Below are positions 15,497 to 24,786 of a stretch of DNA of 49,230 nt, piece by piece (the stretch's first letter is position 1; every line of letters begins with the position of its first letter). A program made the position numbers and the translations under genes. The notes beneath the pieces were generated by a model. That model was not told the origin of the DNA, did no database searches, and worked only from the letters and a program-made list of their open reading frames with translations. The DNA lies in the NCBI GenBank assembly GCA_017417315.1, contig JAFPZK010000059.1:1-49230 (forward strand), read 5' to 3'. The stretch is from Bacteroidales bacterium (GTDB lineage: Bacteria > Bacteroidota > Bacteroidia > Bacteroidales > UBA3824).

Positions 15497-18265
15497 CTAT
15501 TCAATGTGATAATTGTACAAAAAGTTTTCGTTTCCGCCCGTAATGACACTGAATTTGTCTTTGTTGTCAAGTTTTGAAATCGAAAATTCCGTTGCGCCGT
15601 TCAAAGGGAAACCTTTACAGAGTTTTCCTTTGGAATTAAAGAGGTATATTTTGTTTTCGTTAGCGCAGACTAAGCCTATTCTTGTGCCTGACGGGAAATT
15701 AAAAATCAGCGGTTTGGACGTTATTTTAGAATCCAATATGCAACTAAACATTATTTCGCCGGTATGAGAGAATACTTCCAAGAGTTTCTCATCGGTGAAT
15801 ATGTATTCATTTTTTTTGTCTTGGTTTATATCTGCGGCTATAAAATTATGGTTTGCCGAATAATGTTTTGATTTTGCACCGCTTCTGCAACTTCCGTCCA
15901 TTCTTATGCGTTTTATTTCGCCCGAAGAGCCTGTTGTAACAAAGCACGGATTTTCTTCACCGCTTGGTTGTTCGGCATAAAAGAGGGAGTTTTTCGACTT
16001 CGGAAAATTATCCGTAACATTAATTCTTACTTCGCCTCTGCGGTTTAGAATATAGGTTTTTAAGTTGTCGGCAAATACCAAATATTCCATCGTGTTGATA
16101 TTGAAATATTGTACGGGCGTTATGATATTGTCGTTTGTTTGAAACGGTGTCCAAGTCTCTAACATTTTGCCGTCTTTGGTATATACGTATAGTTTTTGAT
16201 TGCAGCAGGGTGCAAAAATTCTGTAATTTCCGTTGTTTTCATAATCAAACACCGATATATCCGTAGAAAGCGGGGCAGGAAGTTTTACGGGAAAATTTTC
16301 TATGTAGTCGCCCTTTTGACTGATTAAATGCAGAAAGTTTTCCGTTGCAAAAAGATATTGTGTGTTTCCGTTTCCGTAAAAGTCGATAGCCGTAACCTCG
16401 CCTTTAATCGGCTCTGCTAATTGTTTTTTGTTCATCAGCGACCTTTTGCCGTCTTTGTCAAAAAGATATATTTTCAGGGTTTCGTCCTGAATGAAAACCG
16501 TTTTTTCGCCCGTTCTTTCGTTTCTTAACACCTGCGGTTTGCCTCTTACAACGGAGTCTACGGGCGTAATCCATGATACTGCTCTTTCGGTGTCGAATCT
16601 GTCAGTGTATTGCAGCGACATTGTTGTCAGCACTCTGCCTTTGCTGTCGGTTTTGCCGTATTGCAGCGAGAAATTTCTGAACGGATTCAGCAGTTGTTTT
16701 TCGTTCCGGCATTGTGCAGCGTTAGAGGCTGACAAATATGACATAATCTTATCGAAAGAATACGTGATGTCAGTAAAACATGAAATATTGCTTTCAGAAA
16801 CGGTGAGGTCTTTGAAATTTTCGTAATTAGAGTTTTTGATAAGAGTTTTGCCGTTTTCTATTGCGTTGATGTATTCTCTGATTGCGGCTGTGTTTTTAGC
16901 AAAAACTATCGTGCCGTTGAAAATCACGAAACATTCGTATTCTCCCGAAAACAAATTACCGAAATACATCGGTATGATTTTCTTTATAAACGGACAAGAA
17001 CATACTGAATATTTTCGTCCCTTTACGGATACAAGTTGCGTTACGAGTTTAGAATATTCAGTTTTTTTCTTCCGGCAGTATTCTTTTAAAAGTTCGGTAA
17101 AAAATTGTTTTGCAGCATCTTCGTCATTTAATTCAGCGGCTGTGTAATTGTCAGAGCCTCTTCCTGCTAACGCGTAGTCGCATGTAAATTCGGTTACGCG
17201 GTTAGTGAAAAGTTTATAAACCTCGTCCCTTAACTTTACTTTGTACTCTTTTTCAAATGAGGTTTCAAAACTGTTTAACTGATTGTATGCTGTTCTTGCT
17301 TTCAAAAAATTGACGTATTTGTCTTTGAAAGTTTGCATATCAGAAATACCTGCTGAGGAATAACATACTGTTTTTGAAGGCAGATATTTTAAAAAGTCGT
17401 TATCTGTTTCGTTTTGACCTTCAAAAACGCTGAGATATTCCGTATCGTTTTTGCCGTAAGCGGTATATCCGTTACACATTATGTGTTTAGAATCTGTTTT
17501 GATGTCGAGTATCGACCAGTCGGCGAAATTAGCGATTCCCGACGAGTAGTTTTGTGGGTTGAGTTCGCTTTTGAAAATCTCGTTAAGGCTTTTGTAGTTG
17601 ACAATAAGGCTTGCATACGAGTCTTTCCCTGAGGTAGCGAGCAGTTGTTTTAATATTTTGCCTTCGCCGGTGATTTTGCTGCCGTTGTTTATATGACGGA
17701 CGGAGGCTTGTAGCAGCATTTTGGAATGTGAAATCACGAAAAATCCTTTCAGATACGCAAAAGCGGCTACTTCTTTGTTGTCAGACGAATAGATAACGTA
17801 TACCGTTACGTTGTCATATTTTTGTGTAACGAATTTAAGGTTTTTGTTTTTAGCGTTTTTGGCTATCGCCGTACCTAAATCTGTTGCCTCTTTGTTTGAA
17901 GTATAGAAACCGGCAAGTACCGAAACTTTGTCTTTACCGTGTTTATGAAATGATACGGCTATTTCTTTTTTGTGTAAAACACCGCCTATGACGGGAGTTC
18001 TTTTGATAACGGAGTCGACTGTTTTCATAACGCGGTCGGCCTCCGACATTGATTTAAGACGGCGGAACTCCTGCCATATAACACTGTTTTTGTTTAGGGA
18101 AAGCATAAGACCTTCGATGTCGTAGATTTTAAGTGCGGCACCTGCATCGGTAGGTATTGTACGCAGTACGCCTAAATCTGCTTCATCGTCATCGTTGCAA
18201 CTGCATAATACTACCCCTAAAAAAACACATATTACAAAAAGAGATATTATTTTTCTCTTTAACAT
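15497..18265 (-). CDS. Large lipoprotein with DUF3352-like region and C-terminal propeller-like repeats
   Basis: 922 residues. A lipoprotein signal peptide ends at Cys23 (lipobox LCSC). The mature N-terminus, C followed by NDDDEAD, is strongly acidic, as in surface-export signals of Bacteroidetes lipoproteins. Residues about 35-560 resemble DUF3352-type proteins (ALKIYDIEG, FFVISHSK, YLSVFEGQ patterns). Residues about 600-920 hold repeated blades such as AIDFYGNGNTQYLFAT, VFDYENNGNYRIFAP and AADINQDKKNEYIFTD, which look like VCBS/FG-GAP-like beta-propeller repeats. Function is unknown. It follows the MscS-type channel gene by 29 bp and is probably co-transcribed with it. Its stop lies 4 bp from that of the convergent NTPase gene. 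Confidence 0.7.
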   Translation of the reverse strand: MLKRKIISLFVICVFLGVVLCSCNDDDEADLGVLRTIPTDAGAALKIYDIEGLMLSLNKNSVIWQEFRRLKSMSEADRVMKTVDSVIKRTPVIGGVLHKKEIAVSFHKHGKDKVSVLAGFYTSNKEATDLGTAIAKNAKNKNLKFVTQKYDNVTVYVIYSSDNKEVAAFAYLKGFFVISHSKMLLQASVRHINNGSKITGEGKILKQLLATSGKDSYASLIVNYKSLNEIFKSELNPQNYSSGIANFADWSILDIKTDSKHIMCNGYTAYGKNDTEYLSVFEGQNETDNDFLKYLPSKTVCYSSAGISDMQTFKDKYVNFLKARTAYNQLNSFETSFEKEYKVKLRDEVYKLFTNRVTEFTCDYALAGRGSDNYTAAELNDEDAAKQFFTELLKEYCRKKKTEYSKLVTQLVSVKGRKYSVCSCPFIKKIIPMYFGNLFSGEYECFVIFNGTIVFAKNTAAIREYINAIENGKTLIKNSNYENFKDLTVSESNISCFTDITYSFDKIMSYLSASNAAQCRNEKQLLNPFRNFSLQYGKTDSKGRVLTTMSLQYTDRFDTERAVSWITPVDSVVRGKPQVLRNERTGEKTVFIQDETLKIYLFDKDGKRSLMNKKQLAEPIKGEVTAIDFYGNGNTQYLFATENFLHLISQKGDYIENFPVKLPAPLSTDISVFDYENNGNYRIFAPCCNQKLYVYTKDGKMLETWTPFQTNDNIITPVQYFNINTMEYLVFADNLKTYILNRRGEVRINVTDNFPKSKNSLFYAEQPSGEENPCFVTTGSSGEIKRIRMDGSCRSGAKSKHYSANHNFIAADINQDKKNEYIFTDEKLLEVFSHTGEIMFSCILDSKITSKPLIFNFPSGTRIGLVCANENKIYLFNSKGKLCKGFPLNGATEFSISKLDNKDKFSVITGGNENFLYNYHIE

Positions 18266-18294
18266 TTTTTCCTTGTACGTTTCCTGATTTTTTT

Positions 18295-19959
18295 TTATTT
18301 TGAGATTACTTTTTGGTAATCTTCCGTTTTTGTAAATTGAAAAGTTCTGAGTCCGAACTCTTTTATTATAGAGAACAGATGTTCAAAAAATTCCGATTGA
18401 ACGACCTCAAAACTTGCCCATTCGGTTATTTTTGTAAAGGCGTATACTTCGAGCGGGATTCCTGTTGCAGTCTGTTGCATTTGCCGCACCATCAGGTGTC
18501 CGTTTTCTACAAAAGTGCCGTCCTTTTTTACAAAACGCTGCGGATAAATCCAGTCTTTGATTTCGTTGTTTATGAACATATCTTTTCTTTTATATCGGAA
18601 AGGATAATACGTTCCGGAATCTTTTACGTCTTCTTCCAAGAAAACCTTGTCAAGAAGTTCCCGTCTTTTGTTTTCGTCCATTTTGGCGTAGTTGCGGCTG
18701 TAATTCAGGTCTGAATTTTTTTGAACGAATTTCCTGAAATCGTTTATTTTCCAATCACCCTCGTTATTCTCCGTAAGATATTCGTTAGCGGCAGCCTTAC
18801 CGTGAATTTCCGTAAACAGTTCTTTATCAACATAATATACTTGCTTAATGTTGCCGTTTTCATCGGTTTCGGTAACGGGTTTGTATTTGACGAACTCCTG
18901 ATAGTTGGCTTTTATATAAAATTCGATGTACTTCCTGAAAAGTTCGAGATTGGAGATTTCGCGTTTTGTGAAATCTTTTACCGTATCGTCGTAATTTCCA
19001 GAGGCTTTTAGCCGTGAGTTAACGTAATCCGTCCAGCGCGGGAGCGTTTTGAACTTTGCGTTCAGTTTTTCGATTAATTCCGGCTTTGCGATCGCAACGC
19101 TGTCAGCGTCAATCATAATCGTGCGCATCATTCTGCGGGCTTTCATTTCCTGCATGTTAGAAAAATTGATAAACGATTCGTTCATCAGAGCAGCCGTCGG
19201 AACGGTTGAAACCGAGTTGTCGAAGTTTCTGACTTTTACGGTGTTAAGTGTTATATCGACAACGTTTCCGTCAATGTTTCTGCTTGCGATTCTTATCCAG
19301 TCGTTCATTTTCACCATGTTGAGGCTTGATAGTTGTATTGAGGCTACGAATCCCGAAAGAGAATCCTTAAAAATAATCATCAAAACAGCCGACATACCAG
19401 CCAAACCGGTAACCAACTTCAACAAATCCTGTCCCGTCAAAACGGCAATCATCATCAGACCTCCGATAACGCCGACTACGATTTTTGCGACCTGTTTGTA
19501 CCCTTGCGTTGAGAATTTTCTGTGTTGTTCTTCCAAAATTTGGTCTATGATGGACTGTATGCAGTCAATAGCCCGCATCAGGATTAACATACCCGAAAAT
19601 ACATTCCAAGTAAAACACCATGTCCTGATTCTATCCACCCAGTCGGGGTCAGAAATTGCGAACTGTATCAGATAATAGATGTAAATTGCCGGAAAAATCT
19701 GGCTGAGCGGCTCTACGACTTTGAATCTTACGAGTTCGTCGTCGTATTTGTTGTCGGTTTTCATAACGATTTTATGAACCGCCTCTACGATTATCCATTT
19801 TGCTATCACCCAACTTATTGCGCTGACACAAAGTATCAGAATCATGTTGATGATGTTTTTGAAGGTTTCAGCGGTTTCATAACTCAAATTCCAGCCCGTA
19901 AACAGGTTGATGAGGTATTCAGACAAATCGCTGAACAAGTCTATTAAAAATTCCGTCAT
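18295..19959 (-). CDS. MscS/YbdG-type mechanosensitive ion channel
   Basis: 554 residues with about five membrane helices (residues 30-55, 85-105, 112-130, 160-180 and 185-205). The last is followed by the MscS pore/beta domain (SGFVASIQLSSLNMVKMNDWI, then GNVVDITLNTVKVRNFDNS). The C-terminal motifs LFRKYIEFYI, LMVRQMQQTATGIPLEVYAF and EHLFSIIKEFGLR match the YbdG/miniconductance branch. In that branch the first two motifs are nearly adjacent, whereas here roughly 130 residues (about 352-482) separate them, so the protein is longer than its relatives (about 415 residues). It would release solutes on osmotic downshift. It is the first gene of a two-gene unit with the large lipoprotein and is preceded by a -7 box. 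Confidence 0.93.
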   Translation of the reverse strand: MTEFLIDLFSDLSEYLINLFTGWNLSYETAETFKNIINMILILCVSAISWVIAKWIIVEAVHKIVMKTDNKYDDELVRFKVVEPLSQIFPAIYIYYLIQFAISDPDWVDRIRTWCFTWNVFSGMLILMRAIDCIQSIIDQILEEQHRKFSTQGYKQVAKIVVGVIGGLMMIAVLTGQDLLKLVTGLAGMSAVLMIIFKDSLSGFVASIQLSSLNMVKMNDWIRIASRNIDGNVVDITLNTVKVRNFDNSVSTVPTAALMNESFINFSNMQEMKARRMMRTIMIDADSVAIAKPELIEKLNAKFKTLPRWTDYVNSRLKASGNYDDTVKDFTKREISNLELFRKYIEFYIKANYQEFVKYKPVTETDENGNIKQVYYVDKELFTEIHGKAAANEYLTENNEGDWKINDFRKFVQKNSDLNYSRNYAKMDENKRRELLDKVFLEEDVKDSGTYYPFRYKRKDMFINNEIKDWIYPQRFVKKDGTFVENGHLMVRQMQQTATGIPLEVYAFTKITEWASFEVVQSEFFEHLFSIIKEFGLRTFQFTKTEDYQKVISK

Positions 19960-19981
19960 TTTTTTTAAAATTTCAACTTTG

Positions 19982-19989
19982 CAAAAATA
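19982..19989 (-). promoter_or_regulatory. -7 box of the mscS-lipoprotein operon
   Basis: The minus strand reads TATTTTTG (TAnnTTTG), 22 bp before the ATG at 19959. Confidence 0.6.
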
Positions 19990-20022
19990 AAAATTTGATT
20001 TCGGATTTCAAAAAAAGTTTGT

Positions 20023-20030
20023 TAAATTTG
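20023..20030 (+). promoter_or_regulatory. -7 box of the methylase-dusB unit
   Basis: TAAATTTG (TAnnTTTG) lies 36 bp before the ATG at 20067. It is paired back to back with the mscS promoter in a 107-bp divergent region. Confidence 0.55.
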
Positions 20031-20066
20031 CAGTAAATTTTTTTTTAATCCTTTTACGGTGAATTT

Positions 20067-22496
20067 ATGTTGGAAGAACAGTTGAAAAATAAAACGGCAA
20101 TCAGATATTTCAAAAAATTCGACTGCACGGACATTATAAAACGGATTGATTTTACGGTAAAAATCTCAAATAAAGTTAATTCCGAATATTTACTGTGGGC
20201 GGAGGCTAAACAGTCGCCGACCGACATTTATCAGATGTTGTCCCAACTCATCGTAACAATCAAGCAAGATGCCTACAACATTTTGCCGCCGAAATTTATC
20301 GGCTGTTTCGACAGCGAAAAAATTGCTTTTGTAGAGTATAACGCCGTTTTGCCGGTTTACGCGCTCAACGATTTCAACTGGTCGCAAACACCGTCCAACG
20401 TAGACGAAAAAACTGTTGAGACCGTCCGAAAAACAATCAGCAGGGAAAATATTTTTACGTTTTATTTCGGTAAAGACGACGATGAAATTCATAATTTCAT
20501 AGAGCAGAATTTTATTGAAGGCGGCTCTTTGTTGTCAACACTGATTGATAAAAACAATTTCATATTTGTTTATCAGAAGTGGCGCGAAATGGTAATGCCG
20601 TCAATTAACGCCGATTGGGAAAAACTCAAAAAACTGTATGCCATATACGACCGCGATTTCTTTTTGGCAGAATTGAATATTGATGACAACGATACAACAG
20701 ATATTGGCGACGATAAAGTGGCGTATCCTGATTTTTACATCACTTTCGATGCTAAAAGTCCGAAACCGTATATTCTTACCCGTACCGACGATATGGGCTT
20801 GGAATACCAAATACCGTTTAAGTTTAGAGCCGGCGGCTTGGAGAAATATGCTGATTTTTGGAAACGGTACAAACGTCCGCCGAAAAACGTTTATTGGCGT
20901 TACATCATCGGACGTCTTGACCTTCTTGTGCCACAGGATGTTAGGGAACGCAAAGGTGCATTTTACACGCCGCAGATTTGGGTAGAATTGTCGCAAAAAT
21001 ACTTGGCAAGCACGTTTGGTGTCAACTGGCAGGACGAATATTACATTTGGGATTGTTGTGCCGGAACGGGAAATCTTTTGAATGGATTGGCTAACAAATA
21101 CAAAATTTTTGCCTCCACCCTTGACCAGCAGGACGTGGATGTGATGCGCGACAGAATACGCAACGGAGCAAATTTGTTGGAGGGTCATATTTTTCAGTTT
21201 GATTTTCTTAATGATGACTTCTTTTCTGAAAAAGTCCCTGAAAAACTCAGAGAGATTATTTCTGACGAAAAACTCCGCCGAAAACTCATCATTTATATAA
21301 ATCCGCCTTATTCAGAGCCGAGTTCGTATGGTAAGGGCAGCAAACCGCAGGTGGCTAATCTTACAGCAATTTTCAAAAGGTTTAGCGGCACAATTGGTTC
21401 TGAGGCTATGCAGGAATTGTTTGCACAGTTCTTTGTGAGGGTGGTCAATGACTTGCCGGGTTCTACGTTGGCTACATTCAGTACGCCAAAATTTATAACA
21501 TCGCAAAAATTTGACAAGTTCAGACAGTATTTTAAAGCGAAGTTTCTGAAAGGTTTTGCTTGCAAGGCGGAAACTTTCGACAATGTTGACGGTAAATTTC
21601 CAATTGGATTTTATGTTTTGTCCCTTGATAACTCGTCGGTTCTCAAAAAAGTGGCTTTGGACGTTTACGACAACGACAAATCGCTCACAAAATATACCAA
21701 AATAGGGAAGAAGACTTTTTCGTCTGTTATCGGGAAGTCAATAGGCGAGTGGCGGAAAACATTTTATGACTTTGATAGCGAGCCGATTGGGTACGCAGTT
21801 ATTGTAGGTCCGTCAATGCAAAGCAACAATAATACTTTTTTTACGAGTATTCCGCCTCTCAGTTATATGAAAAAAGGAATGGTTGCCAATATTACGGACA
21901 AAAACATTATCGAGTTTTCCGTTTATCTTGCAATACGTCAGTGTGTTGAAGCAACTTGGATTAATGATAAAGACAATTATCTTTATCCGTCAGACAAATG
22001 GAGAAAGGATTATGAATTTCAGACAGATTGTTTGGTTTTCACGCTTTTTCATACCCAAAACCGTATTACTGCAAAAGACGGCGTTAATAATTGGATTCCG
22101 TTTACAGAATATGAAGTGAATGCTAAGGAGGAGTTTTCATCACATTTTATGTCTGATTTTTTGAACGGTAAAATTAAAAGCACTACTGATAAAACAAACC
22201 TGTTCGGTAAAAAAAGATACGATGTTAATTTGCAGTTTTCCGAAACAGCCCAAACCGTATTGTCTGCGGGGCGCGAATTGTGGCGTTATTACCACACGAT
22301 GGAGGCGGCAAACGTAAACGCAAGCCTTTACGACATAAAAGAGTTTTTTCAGGGCAGGGACAAAAACGGCAAAATGAAAACCGTTTCCGACGATGCTTAT
22401 TACACGGAATTGTCGGCAACCCTGAAATCTGCACTTTGGGATTTAGGTGAAGTTATAAAACCGAAAGTTTATGAATACGGATTTTTAAACGAATAA
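20067..22496 (+). CDS. N6-adenine DNA methyltransferase, possible type IIG/IIL-like restriction-modification enzyme
   Basis: 809 residues. The methylase core has motif I as WDCCAGTGNL (about residues 327-336) and motif IV as NPPY (about 411-415), the class that methylates adenine N6. The N-terminal 100 residues contain D28 and E46-A-K48 in a strand-like setting (RIDFTV, then LLWAEAK), which resembles the D...ExK core of PD-(D/E)XK nucleases placed before the methylase as in type IIG/IIL enzymes. The region after about residue 540 could be the target-recognition part. No separate specificity or restriction gene lies nearby. It could be a self-contained restriction enzyme or an orphan methylase. 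dusB follows 22 bp downstream, so the two are probably co-transcribed. Confidence 0.8.
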   Translation: MLEEQLKNKTAIRYFKKFDCTDIIKRIDFTVKISNKVNSEYLLWAEAKQSPTDIYQMLSQLIVTIKQDAYNILPPKFIGCFDSEKIAFVEYNAVLPVYALNDFNWSQTPSNVDEKTVETVRKTISRENIFTFYFGKDDDEIHNFIEQNFIEGGSLLSTLIDKNNFIFVYQKWREMVMPSINADWEKLKKLYAIYDRDFFLAELNIDDNDTTDIGDDKVAYPDFYITFDAKSPKPYILTRTDDMGLEYQIPFKFRAGGLEKYADFWKRYKRPPKNVYWRYIIGRLDLLVPQDVRERKGAFYTPQIWVELSQKYLASTFGVNWQDEYYIWDCCAGTGNLLNGLANKYKIFASTLDQQDVDVMRDRIRNGANLLEGHIFQFDFLNDDFFSEKVPEKLREIISDEKLRRKLIIYINPPYSEPSSYGKGSKPQVANLTAIFKRFSGTIGSEAMQELFAQFFVRVVNDLPGSTLATFSTPKFITSQKFDKFRQYFKAKFLKGFACKAETFDNVDGKFPIGFYVLSLDNSSVLKKVALDVYDNDKSLTKYTKIGKKTFSSVIGKSIGEWRKTFYDFDSEPIGYAVIVGPSMQSNNNTFFTSIPPLSYMKKGMVANITDKNIIEFSVYLAIRQCVEATWINDKDNYLYPSDKWRKDYEFQTDCLVFTLFHTQNRITAKDGVNNWIPFTEYEVNAKEEFSSHFMSDFLNGKIKSTTDKTNLFGKKRYDVNLQFSETAQTVLSAGRELWRYYHTMEAANVNASLYDIKEFFQGRDKNGKMKTVSDDAYYTELSATLKSALWDLGEVIKPKVYEYGFLNE

Positions 22497-22518
22497 AAAT
22501 ATTGAGGAGAAGAAAAAG

Positions 22519-23505
22519 ATGTTCAAAATCGGGAATATAGAAATAAACCGCTATCCGCTGATTCTTGCACCTATGGAGGACGTAACAGACGTTTCGTTCC
22601 GATATATCTGCAAACAGTTCGGCGCGGATTTGATGTATACGGAATTTATTGCAAGCGAGGCTCTTGTCAGAAATATTGACAAAACCGTCAAAAAAATGCA
22701 CTTAGAAGATTATGAACGTCCTGTCGGCATACAAATTTACGGACATGACCCCGAACACATGGTTCAGGCGGCATTGCTTGCAAAAGAGGCGAAACCCGAT
22801 TTAATTGACATCAACTGCGGTTGTCCCGTCAAGAAAATTGCAACACGCGGCGACGGTGCAGGGCTTTTACAAAACGTTCCCTTAATGCTCGAAATCGTTG
22901 AAAAAATTGTCAAAGCCGTTCCTGATATTCCCGTAACTGTAAAAACCCGTCTCGGTTGGGACGATGACAGCAAAATCATCGTTGAATTGGCAGAGAGGCT
23001 TCAAGACTGCGGCATTAAGGCTTTGGCGATTCACGGCAGAACACGTATGCAGTTGTATAAAGGTGAGGCTGACTGGACGTTAATCGGAAAAGTAAAAAAC
23101 AATCCGCGAATGAGGATTCCGATAATCGGCAACGGCGATGTTGACTCTCCCGAAAAAGCCAAAAAAATGATTGACACTTACGGTGTTGACGGCATTATGA
23201 TAGGACGTGCGGCGGTTGGTTGTCCGTGGATTTTTAAGACGATAAGAGAATATCTTGAAACCGGCGTTCTTCCGCAAGAACTTTCCGTAAAAGAAAGGGT
23301 TGAACTCGCAAAACTTCAACTCACAAAATCTATGCAGTGGAAAGGCGATAAGCGCGGAATTTTAGAAATGCGCCGCCATTATTCGCAGTATTTCAAGGCG
23401 TTACCCGATTTCAAAAATTACAGAATGAGACTCGTAACCGAGATGAATGTCAGCGAAATTTTCAAAGTTTTGGACGAAATAAACGAAAAATACGGAGAAT
23501 TTTAA
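22519..23505 (+). CDS. dusB: tRNA-dihydrouridine synthase (DusB type)
   Basis: A 328-residue FMN-dependent TIM-barrel enzyme that reduces uridine to dihydrouridine in the D-loop of tRNA. Visible are LAPMEDVTDVSFR (residues 16-28), DINCGCPVKK with catalytic Cys102, GRTR, the phosphate-binding GNGDV, and MIGRAAVGCPWIF. Length matches the family. A Shine-Dalgarno-like GAGGAG precedes the ATG by about 10 bases. It follows the methylase gene closely; this pairing has no obvious functional logic and probably reflects a shared transcript only. A stem-loop downstream (23537-23581) probably ends the unit. Confidence 0.96.
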   Translation: MFKIGNIEINRYPLILAPMEDVTDVSFRYICKQFGADLMYTEFIASEALVRNIDKTVKKMHLEDYERPVGIQIYGHDPEHMVQAALLAKEAKPDLIDINCGCPVKKIATRGDGAGLLQNVPLMLEIVEKIVKAVPDIPVTVKTRLGWDDDSKIIVELAERLQDCGIKALAIHGRTRMQLYKGEADWTLIGKVKNNPRMRIPIIGNGDVDSPEKAKKMIDTYGVDGIMIGRAAVGCPWIFKTIREYLETGVLPQELSVKERVELAKLQLTKSMQWKGDKRGILEMRRHYSQYFKALPDFKNYRMRLVTEMNVSEIFKVLDEINEKYGEF

Positions 23506-23536
23506 TATTTTTTAACAAATTATATTTACAATGCTT

Positions 23537-23581
23537 ATATTCGGCAAAAAGTGATAAAAAAATATCCTTTTTGTCGAATAT
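23537..23581 (+). terminator. Stem-loop terminator after dusB
   Basis: A 15-bp stem, 23537-23551 with 23567-23581, has one G-T wobble and a 17-base loop and is followed by a T-rich stretch. It lies about 30 bp after the dusB stop. A similar half (TTGCCGAAAT) recurs at about 23598-23607, so an alternative fold is possible. Confidence 0.6.
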
Positions 23582-23649
23582 TTTTATATATTTTTCTTGC
23601 CGAAATGAAAAAAGTTGCTGAAAAATTTGGAACGTATTTTTTGTTAACT

Positions 23650-23657
23650 TAACTTTG
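23650..23657 (+). promoter_or_regulatory. -7 box of the lysozyme gene
   Basis: TAACTTTG (TAnnTTTG) has a TTTG at 23626-23629, 20 bp upstream, as the -33 element. The box lies 120 bp before the ATG at 23778, giving an unusually long AT-rich leader in which no clear hairpin was seen. Confidence 0.65.
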
Positions 23658-23777
23658 CACAAAGAATAAGAAAAATTACTTTTTATAATGTAATGTTTGC
23701 TCTTAAAAAAATTCAATTGATTATAGATTGATAAAAATTTATAATTAACTGGATAAAAAACTTTAAAAAAAGCAAAC

Positions 23778-24491
23778 ATGATGAAAAAGTTATTATTTAA
23801 CATTGCCTTATTAGGCATAGGAATTTTAAATTCAAGCAGCGTGAGTGCACCGGAAAAATATGAGCCGGCAAATCTGATACAAGTCAGAATCGAAAATTTT
23901 ACTAATGATTTTTCATTTACTGAAAGTTGTTTTGAAAAGTATAAACCTCAACCACGGGTTGAAGAAATTCTGATTGAAAAATCTCCGCCTTGAAATTTAA
24001 AAGAAGACGAAAAAGTAATTTTGCCGAAAAGTGCGGAATTTAAAGCATTGTACGAAAAAACAATTTCCTTTATTAAAAAGCACGAAGGTTTTGCCGGCGG
24101 AAAACCGTATTACTGTGTTGCAGGTTATCTGACAATCGGTTACGGTCATGTCATAAAAGACAACGAGCATTTCGGCGAAAAGATTACGAGAAAACAAGCG
24201 GATTTGTTGTTGCGAAAAGACTTCAACAGATGTCTTGCGTTAGCGAAAAAACATTCCGAAAATCTTTCTGATAACCGTCTTTTGGCTGTTGCACACTTCA
24301 TTTACGCAAAAGGTATCGGACGATACTTGAAAAGCGAATTGAAACAGAAAATCGACAACAACGAAGACCCTGAAAGTGAATTTCTTAAATGGTGTAAATA
24401 TCACACTCCTGACGGAAAAATTATCAAAAGTAAATATAGTTTGAAAATACGTCAATGGGAAGTTTCAATGTTTAACGGGATATTAAAATAA
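23778..24491 (+). pseudogene. Secreted GH24 (phage-type) lysozyme, interrupted by an in-frame TGA
   Basis: From ATG 23778 a signal peptide (about residues 1-23, ending SVSA) leads into a linker and stops at TGA 23991-23993 after 71 codons. The same frame continues without a gap for 165 codons and encodes a GH24 lysozyme domain. This has the catalytic Glu in KKHEGF, then a Cys in YYCVAGY and a Thr in LTIGYGH. The spacing from Cys to Thr equals that of Asp20 to Thr26 in T4 lysozyme, so this is an E-C-T triad. The enzyme would cleave peptidoglycan. The downstream part has no ATG before the domain (a TTG at 24021 is the only near start), and without the signal peptide it would not be exported. 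Fresh nonsense mutation, readthrough or base-call error are the options. The promoter and terminator are intact. Confidence 0.75.
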
Positions 24492-24493
24492 AA

Positions 24494-24527
24494 AACAGAC
24501 TGCTTTTATTAAGCGGTCTGTTTTTTT
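24494..24527. terminator. Bidirectional rho-independent terminator
   Basis: An 11-bp stem, 24495-24505 with 24511-24521 (one wobble), has a 5-base loop and is followed by ten or more T on the plus strand and preceded by an A-run that serves the minus strand. It ends the lysozyme gene (+) and the tRNA-Phe pair (-). Confidence 0.85.
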
Positions 24528-24530
24528 TTT

Positions 24531-24606
<76 letters not shown>

Positions 24607-24635
24607 ATCATACCAATTAATTAACCATTAAAAAG

Positions 24636-24708
<73 letters not shown>

Positions 24709-24786
24709 ATCAAAAAAATGTCCAATTTTAACGGTGCAAAGGTAGTGCTTATTTTTGAATAAAAAAAATTTTTTTGAACTTTTTTT

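Noticed and set aside
23991..23993. Reassignment of UGA as a sense codon, to explain the interrupted lysozyme
   Set aside because: rpoN ends at a TGA exactly where its family ends, overlapping the next ATG, and Trp is encoded by TGG throughout.
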